Assembly: GCA_937888775.1 (NCBI GenBank)
Contig: CALAQT010000451.1
Location: 1-19,464 of the forward strand
From: an uncultured Actinomycetes bacterium
Lineage (GTDB): Bacteria; Actinomycetota; Thermoleophilia; Solirubrobacterales; Solirubrobacteraceae
Direction of reading: 5' to 3'
DNA length: 19,464 nucleotides
Notes under the pieces: generated by a model
What the model saw: the letters and a program-made list of their open reading frames with translations, nothing else
The model's database searches: none
What the model was told of the DNA's origin: nothing
Shown: in pieces, positions 15,232 through 19,464 of the stretch
How the letters are laid out: the number at the start of each line of letters is the position of its first letter
How positions within the stretch are numbered: the first letter of the stretch is position 1
Made by a program: the position numbers and the translations under genes

Positions 15232-15357
15232 TCAGTCGCTAGCGGGACCTTGCTCGGCATCGACGCCATCGAGATCAGGCACGACCTCCACGGGCTCGCT
15301 GGCCGCGCTCGTAGGCCTGGTGGGCTCCGGCGACTCGTGCGGGCGTTGGTCGGGCAT
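15232..15357 (-). CDS. possible small acidic, disordered protein
   Basis: A 41-residue reading on the - strand (MPDQRPHESPEPTRPTSAA followed by SEPVEVVPDLDGVDAEQGPASD) with CTGGAGAAG just before the ATG as a ribosome binding site. It is acidic and proline-rich, a composition unlike the Arg/Ser-rich shadows that random frames give here. No family is recognised and no domain is visible. The remaining bases up to 15587 hold no other gene I can support. Confidence 0.4.
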   Translation of the reverse strand: MPDQRPHESPEPTRPTSAASEPVEVVPDLDGVDAEQGPASD

Positions 15358-15587
15358 CTTCTCCAGCGTAGGAGCTCCGGTTCGCTGTGTCGGTGGCGAG
15401 CCTCCGCGGCGAGCGCCGCCTCGCTGTGCGGTCTCGGGTCCACGAGCGGCACAGATGCGAGGACTGCGACCTTCTGTGGGTCACGAACGTAGTTCGCGCC
15501 TGCGGCGTTGCGCAGTAACGCGGATACGTCTGCTTCGCGAGCGCGTCATGGTAAGAGCGTCACGCCCCCGACCATAAAGGACTGACG

Positions 15588-16238
15588 ATGGACACCTCCC
15601 ACGCCGCCTCCAGCTATCCCGCGACGCTCGACGTCGACTACCCAGACCGTCCGCTCAGCCGGCTCACGACGTTCTTCCGCGTGTTTACGATCATCCCGAT
15701 TGCCATCGTGCTCGGGACCGTCGCCGGAGCCACCCAGACCTACTCCGGCGGTGCCGGGTCGGACACAACGACGGTGGCCACCGGCGCCGGCGGGGTGCTG
15801 TTCGCCGGACCGCTGCTGATGATCCTCTTCCGGCAGAAGTATCCCCGCTGGTGGTTCGACTGGAACCTCCAGCTGACACGGTTCTCCTCGCGCGTCACGA
15901 TCTACGCGGCGCTGCTCGACGATCGCTACCCGTCCACCGACGAGCAGCAGTCGCTGCACCTGGACCTCGACTACCCGGACGTGCCAAACGACCTCAACCG
16001 TTGGCTCCCGCTCGTCAAGTGGCTCCTGGCAATCCCTCACTATGTGGTGCTCGCGTTCCTCGCACTCGGCGCGTTCGTGAGCGTCGTGATCGCCTGGTTC
16101 GCGATCCTCATCACCGGACGCTACCCACGCGGCCTGTTCGACTACATCGTCGGCGTCGGGCGCTGGGGACTGCGCGTCACCGCCTACGCGTTCCTGCTCA
16201 CCACCGACCGCTACCCGCCGTTCTCTCTGAAGCCCTGA
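15588..16238 (+). CDS. DUF4389 membrane protein
   Basis: 216 residues with two copies of the DUF4389 unit. Copy one has LDVDYPDRPLSRLTTFFRVF (15-32), a membrane helix ~28-48, a second hydrophobic segment ~67-82, and RQKYPRWWFDWNLQLTRFSS with TIYAALLDDRYP. Copy two repeats it: LDLDYPDVPNDLNRWLPLVK, membrane segments ~142-175, and TGRYPRGLFDYIVGVGRWGL with RVTAYAFLLTTDRYP. The family is common in actinobacteria and has no assigned biochemical role. ATAAAGGA lies 6 bases before the ATG. It appears to be a single-gene unit, ended by a hairpin overlapping the stop. Confidence 0.88.
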   Translation: MDTSHAASSYPATLDVDYPDRPLSRLTTFFRVFTIIPIAIVLGTVAGATQTYSGGAGSDTTTVATGAGGVLFAGPLLMILFRQKYPRWWFDWNLQLTRFSSRVTIYAALLDDRYPSTDEQQSLHLDLDYPDVPNDLNRWLPLVKWLLAIPHYVVLAFLALGAFVSVVIAWFAILITGRYPRGLFDYIVGVGRWGLRVTAYAFLLTTDRYPPFSLKP

Positions 16239-16259
16239 GACGTGGACCCACGGGCTCAG
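16235..16259 (+). terminator. hairpin overlapping the DUF4389 stop codon
   Basis: CTGAG-A-CGTG-GACC-CACG-GG-CTCAG gives a two-part stem (5 and 4 bp) with a 4-base loop and a small internal loop. It includes the stop codon itself and has no T-tract. Confidence 0.45.
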
Positions 16260-16479
16260 CCGCGACGCGCCCTGTGGGGTGCGCAAGTTCTGTCGGGGTG
16301 TCGGCCGTCTATGCGTGGATCAGGCTCGCGGGGCAGGCGCCAGAGCTGGTCCCCGGCCGGCTCGACCGTAAGCCCGAGTCTCGAAGGCGGAGGTCAGCTG
16401 CGCATCGCCGTTCGGAGTCCCCCTCCGGGGCCAGCGTTTGGGACAACACGGGCGGTCCTGGCGTAGGATTGCCGGGATG

Positions 16480-17291
16480 TCAGTGACCCGCGCAGATGTC
16501 GCCCTCGCGGCCGTCCCCTCCCAGGAGGAGACGCTGCTGGTCGAGCGCTTCCCTGCTCGGCCAGCCCTGCGCGACCGACGACACGTAGAGGCCCAGTCCG
16601 AACGCCATAGGAGCGAACCTCACGGCCGAGCGCACGCCCTGCCTCGTCTCCATCTCCACCACGTCCCCCGAGCCCGTTCGGCGCATGACGGCGTTCAAGC
16701 TCAGGGGCCCGGCGTGCGTAAACGCGCTCATCGAGCGAAACACGACCTGGTAGAGCCCAAGGAACGATCCCCAATCGTTGCCGGGGCGCATCACGCCGGG
16801 AAGGCGCGACGCCCAATCCCCGTCGGCTTGCGCTGCGCGTTCGCGCACGTTCGGGAACGCACCATCGACCCGCTCTTTGATCCCGCTGAAGAACGCGTGC
16901 ATCTCTGCGAGAGAAGGGCGCCGACGCTCGAAGGCAGGTCGTTATGCATAGCGAGCCGCTGCCTGCCGTCCTCCTTGAGCCACAGCAGGAACCGCTGGTG
17001 ATCGGGGTCGGCGGAGAGCCAGGCGAACGTAATTACATGCTCCAGCAGCACGCGAAGTAAGACCCCGGCGTCGGCCTCGCGGTCGAGGGGCGCGAGCGCC
17101 GCGAGCGCCTGCACGGTCCCGGCCCCGCGCGCGAGCATCGCCGGTCCGATGACGCGCATCGGCTCCGGCGGCCCGCCGCCGCCTGCGACCTGGAGCGGGA
17201 GGCGCTCTTCTACGAGGCCGGTGAGCGCCTCGCTCGCGCGTAGTGAAGCCGCGAGGCTGAGACCGCCCTCGAAGGCGGCCAACTCACTCAT
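16480..17291 (-). pseudogene. DUF5677-like protein interrupted by one frameshift
   Basis: From ATG 17291 the first ~120 residues include LLRVLLEHVITFAWLSADPD and RFLLWLKEDGRQRLAMHNDLP, like the N-terminal half of DUF5677 proteins. At about 16930 the frame must shift by one base; the other frame then continues ERRRPSLAEMHAFFSGIKERV, and FLGLYQVVFRSMSAFTHAGPL with the Y...S...H pattern of the family's C-terminal half, ending at 16480. Joined, the protein is ~270 residues, the usual size. Either the gene is inactivated or one base is missing in this sequence. The start overlaps the upstream stop by 8 bases, so it is translated together with the gene at 17284-17724. The family's function is unknown. 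Confidence 0.65.
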
Positions 17292-17724
17292 CGGCGGGGC
17301 CCCCATGCTTCGCGCCGAGGTCGATCTCAGGGGGCGGCGGAGGCTCGGTCCCAGCCGCCCCACGAAGGAACGCGAAGGCGCGTTCGAGTGGAGGGCGAAG
17401 ATCCTGCCCGGCGATCTCTTTGTCGTATGACTCCTCCTGCTGCACTATGAGGGCGCGCTGCCGCTCGCTCCGCGCCTCTGGCGGCATGTATCCGATGGAG
17501 TCACGATCGGCCCACCAGACGCCGAGGACGGGTCCACCGCCGAAGCCGATGAGCCCGAACGGCCCGCTGCCGAACGCGCCAGCTATATGCGCGTTGACTG
17601 TCGATGTGACGCTCTCTCCGCGCTCGGTTACGTACGCGGGCACCTCAGCGCGGAGCACAGCTTCGGTGAGCCGGTGGGCTCGCGCGGCGGCGAGAGTCCC
17701 TTCGGGGAGAACGGGCGGGATCAA
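17284..17724 (-). CDS. unknown protein coupled to the DUF5677-like gene
   Basis: 146 residues, not recognised. A helical N-terminus (GTLAAARAHRLTEAVLRAEVPAYV) is followed by a Gly/Phe-rich segment (HIAGAFGSGPFGLIGFGGGP), then VLGVWWADRDSIGYMPPEAR and a charged helix, and a proline-rich tail. The only usual start codon in this frame is TTG 17724, without a ribosome binding site. An ATG at 17839 opens a neighbouring frame (MRRIERTDGQITLPRPP) that reaches this point, so the true start may be upstream with a lost base. It shares an 8-base overlap with the DUF5677-like gene and probably works with it. Confidence 0.5.
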   Translation of the reverse strand: MIPPVLPEGTLAAARAHRLTEAVLRAEVPAYVTERGESVTSTVNAHIAGAFGSGPFGLIGFGGGPVLGVWWADRDSIGYMPPEARSERQRALIVQQEESYDKEIAGQDLRPPLERAFAFLRGAAGTEPPPPPEIDLGAKHGGPADE

Positions 17725-17895
17725 GATGCTGGACAGGTTCGCATGGGAGGCGGTCTGAGGCCGTTGGCGGGCGGGGCAGGGTGATTTGGCCGTCGGTCCG
17801 CTCGATCCGCCTCATAGCCCGGCTCACGGGTGCCAGCACGGACAGTTGCTGGGGTACGCTGCGTCATCGCCCGTCCCCGGCTCGGAGGTCAGTCC

Positions 17896-18357
17896 ATGCG
17901 TGCCCGACTCGCACTTGTAGCCGTAGTCTTCGCCGCCGGGGTTTCGGTGGCCGCTGCGTCACTCGCGGCGAGCGGCAGCACAGCCTCCACGGTGGTGCTC
18001 GGCTCGGCCGCGTTCGCCGGGCAGGGCGGCGAAGGATGGGGCACGTCGAGGCCAACGCGGATCTTCAACGGCGGCGACCCGAGCGGACTCGTGAAGGAAA
18101 TCCAATGGGCAAGTTGGGGCGGGAGCACCGCGATCGGGTACGGGCTCACGTTCATCTTCAAGCCTCACGGCGGCTACTACAGCGAGCCGGTCCTAGTGGT
18201 CCTGCGCGCCTCAGGCCTCGGCAAATGCACCGCGAAGGGGCCTCGCGCCTACGCCCATCTCTCGGTTCGCAATCCGGAGCGTCCCGAAGGATCGCTTGGG
18301 CCATGGTCTTCATGGTCAGGAACGAAGAGCCTTTGCAAGTTCGGGTTCGGCGCCTGA
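17896..18357 (+). CDS. small secreted protein of unknown function
   Basis: 153 residues with a signal peptide (MRARLALVAVVFAAGVSVAA followed by ASLAASG). The mature part (STASTVVLGSAAFAGQGGEGW, FNGGDPSGLVKEIQWASWGG, YGLTFIFKPHGGYYSEPVLVV) is beta-rich with two cysteines (KC at ~131 and LC near the end) that could form a disulfide. No catalytic motif or lipobox is seen, so export to the medium or wall is likely. GGAGG at 17884-17888 is 7 bases before ATG 17896, and a TACGCT -10 lies at 17855-17860, which favours this start over an upstream ATG at 17830. Confidence 0.7.
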   Translation: MRARLALVAVVFAAGVSVAAASLAASGSTASTVVLGSAAFAGQGGEGWGTSRPTRIFNGGDPSGLVKEIQWASWGGSTAIGYGLTFIFKPHGGYYSEPVLVVLRASGLGKCTAKGPRAYAHLSVRNPERPEGSLGPWSSWSGTKSLCKFGFGA

Positions 18358-18727
18358 GAGCGGCCCGGGTCGGCGCATTAGTGGCCGTCAAAGGCGCCGC
18401 GTAGCCGAGCGTCAGCGTTCTCGCGCCATTCTCGCGCCCTTCGTGTCGTTCCTCCACGCGACTCGGCAGCACTCCACAACATCGTCACCTCGGCGCTATC
18501 CCTCCACACGAGCCAAGTCTGGCTCTACGAGAGGGATTGCACCATCGGGCCGTCGCGTTTCGAATCCCGGTAGCGGTACTTCAAAAGGCGCTCACGAGTC
18601 GCGCTTTTCTCGCGGTCCGATAAGAGCCCGGGCTGGGCCTGCTTCGTCGCCGGTCGGAGGCCTTCGTGCAGCAACCGCGCAGGACGTACACGTCGACTTC
18701 GGGCGCAGTCCCGCTAGCGTCCAGCGC
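18358..18727. other. gene-free region before the acetyltransferase
   Basis: 370 bases without a supported gene. The frame of the downstream acetyltransferase is open through here, but its residues are Arg/Ser-rich and unlike the family. A TTTCGAATCCCGG motif near 18560 recalls a tRNA T-arm but its stem does not pair. Confidence 0.45.
18715..18720 (+). promoter_or_regulatory. candidate leaderless -10 of the acetyltransferase gene
   Basis: TAGCGT ends 7 bases before ATG 18728, with no Shine-Dalgarno sequence between. TCGACT (18693-18698) at 16 bases is a weak -35. Confidence 0.35.
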
Positions 18728-19330
18728 ATGGTCGGCCAGATCGAGCTGCGCGACGGCACCGTGATCGAGATCCGCCCGATTCGACCTGAGGATCGCGCCG
18801 TTCTGGAGGACGGTCTCGAGCGCATGGGCCCCGAGTCACGCTACCGGCGGTTCTTCGCACCGATCTCACGTCTCAGTGAGTCGCAACTCGAGTACCTCAC
18901 AGAGGTCGACCACCACGATCACGAGGCGCTCGTCGCTTTCGAGCGGGATACCGGTGAGGGTGTCGACGTGGCGCGCTTCGTACGCATCGACGGCGACCGC
19001 GATGTCGCGGAACCGGCGGTCGTCGTGATCGACGACTGGCAGGGCCGTGGGGTGGGCGCGGGGCTTCTCAGCGCCCTCGCCGAACGCGCACGCGAGGAGG
19101 GGATCCGCACGTTTCTCGCGCCCGTGCTGGCCGACAACGCGGCCGCCATAGCCTCGCTCAGCGGTCTCGGTGAGACCAACCTGATCGTCCGCGGAAGTGA
19201 AGTCGAGCTGCTCATCGCACTCGAGGAGGAGCGCGGAGCGGCCGTCACGCTTCAGCGTGTGCTCCGTCATGCGGCCGACCAGACGATTCATCCATCGGTG
19301 TCGTTCTGGCATCGGCTGATCTCCCGCTAG
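18728..19330 (+). CDS. GNAT-family N-acetyltransferase
   Basis: 200 residues. The N-terminal GTVIEIRPIRPEDRAVLEDG and LERMGPESRYRRFFAPISRLS match GNAT proteins related to the acetyltransferase domain of Pat-type (protein-lysine) enzymes. The acetyl-CoA binding motif is VVVIDDWQGRGVGAGLLSAL (QGRGVG at 105-110), followed by LAERAREEGIRTFLAPVLADN and AAAIASLSGLGE. It transfers an acetyl group from acetyl-CoA; the acceptor (protein, small molecule) cannot be told from sequence. ATG 18728 is chosen because a -10 lies 7 bases upstream and the preceding residues in the open frame lack family resemblance. A second gene starts 13 bases after the stop. Confidence 0.85.
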   Translation: MVGQIELRDGTVIEIRPIRPEDRAVLEDGLERMGPESRYRRFFAPISRLSESQLEYLTEVDHHDHEALVAFERDTGEGVDVARFVRIDGDRDVAEPAVVVIDDWQGRGVGAGLLSALAERAREEGIRTFLAPVLADNAAAIASLSGLGETNLIVRGSEVELLIALEEERGAAVTLQRVLRHAADQTIHPSVSFWHRLISR

Positions 19331-19336
19331 TAGCCT
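19331..19336 (+). promoter_or_regulatory. candidate leaderless -10 of the last gene
   Basis: TAGCCT ends 7 bases before ATG 19344, the same spacing as at the acetyltransferase gene. No Shine-Dalgarno sequence intervenes. Confidence 0.3.
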
Positions 19337-19343
19337 CCGGGCG

Positions 19344-19464
19344 ATGGCCGATACGAGCACGATTGCGTCGCTGGCCACCGCCGGTGGACGCTGATCCTTG
19401 CCGTCGCGACGTTCTCCTCGACGCGCTCGGCGAATCGCGCGGCACGCATCTCCGAGCAGTCGCT
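19344..19464 (+). pseudogene. 5' end of a membrane-anchored protein gene, frameshifted, cut by window edge
   Basis: ATG 19344 begins MADTSTIASLATAGG and soon stops at TGA 19392. One base lost near 19384 would join it to the frame WTLILAVATFSSTRSANRAA and RISEQS, a membrane helix followed by the SxRSANRxARxxExx pattern common at the start of actinobacterial proteins with one N-terminal membrane segment. The gene runs off the window. As with the frameshift near 16930, either the gene is damaged or the sequence misses a base. Confidence 0.45.

Noticed and set aside
16477..17001. + strand reading starting MSVTRADVALAAVPSQEET with TAGGAT 8 bases upstream
   Set aside because: The first ~35 residues look protein-like, but the frame soon becomes Arg/His-rich and lies opposite the DUF5677-like gene, which has stronger family evidence.
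18540..18600. TTTCGAATCCCGG as a tRNA 3' end
   Set aside because: The T-stem does not pair and no acceptor, D-arm or anticodon arm is found nearby.
1..19464. CRISPR arrays, rRNA genes, complete tRNA genes or complete insertion sequences
   Set aside because: No regularly spaced repeats, no rRNA-like stretches, no full cloverleaf and no transposase were seen on either strand.

Overview
This is a high-GC bacterial chromosome segment, most probably from an actinomycete of the Thermoleophilia/Solirubrobacterales type. That placement is inferred from very high GC at third codon positions, repeated ECF sigma factor genes whose stop overlaps the start of a gene for a single-pass membrane protein, a DUF4389 protein, and several starts that look leaderless. 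No housekeeping gene or rRNA is present to confirm it.

Layout. From 1 to 1.8 kb there is a short leader region and a two-gene + strand operon: an ABM-like small protein and a GAF/LuxR-type regulator. From 1.8 to 2.7 kb is a gene-free stretch with a tRNA-like fragment. From 2.7 to 6.3 kb a PucR/CdaR-type regulator (- strand) lies divergent from a large secreted lipase-like alpha/beta hydrolase (+ strand), which is closed by a strong hairpin. From 6.4 to 13.05 kb is the most interesting block. It holds two decayed genes fused tail to tail (an alpha/beta hydrolase start and an ECF sigma factor lacking region 4). Next come a membrane-anchored extracellular protein and a GntR/YtrA-like repressor, divergent across a 22-bp gap that carries a palindrome and two back-to-back promoters. 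Two intact ECF sigma plus membrane protein pairs follow. Two of the three membrane proteins are clearly paralogous, and all three share a short basic helix before the membrane segment, so the block looks like a diversified family of envelope signalling units.

From 13.3 to 15.4 kb lies a mobile-element scar: the 3' half of a tRNA-Thr(UGU) gene, the last ~45 residues of a tyrosine recombinase, and a string of small unrecognised genes, with a motif that may be the end of an IS21-type element. From 15.6 to 19.46 kb are a DUF4389 membrane protein, a - strand pair (unknown protein and frameshifted DUF5677-like protein), a small secreted protein, a GNAT acetyltransferase, and the start of a frameshifted gene running off the window.

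How the genes work together. The sigma/membrane-protein pairs share ATGA overlaps, so each membrane protein is probably the partner or regulator of its sigma factor, with the ectodomain as sensor. The GntR-like protein probably represses itself and the divergent membrane protein through the shared palindrome. The PucR-type regulator may control the secreted hydrolase beside it. These links are inferred from position and motifs only.
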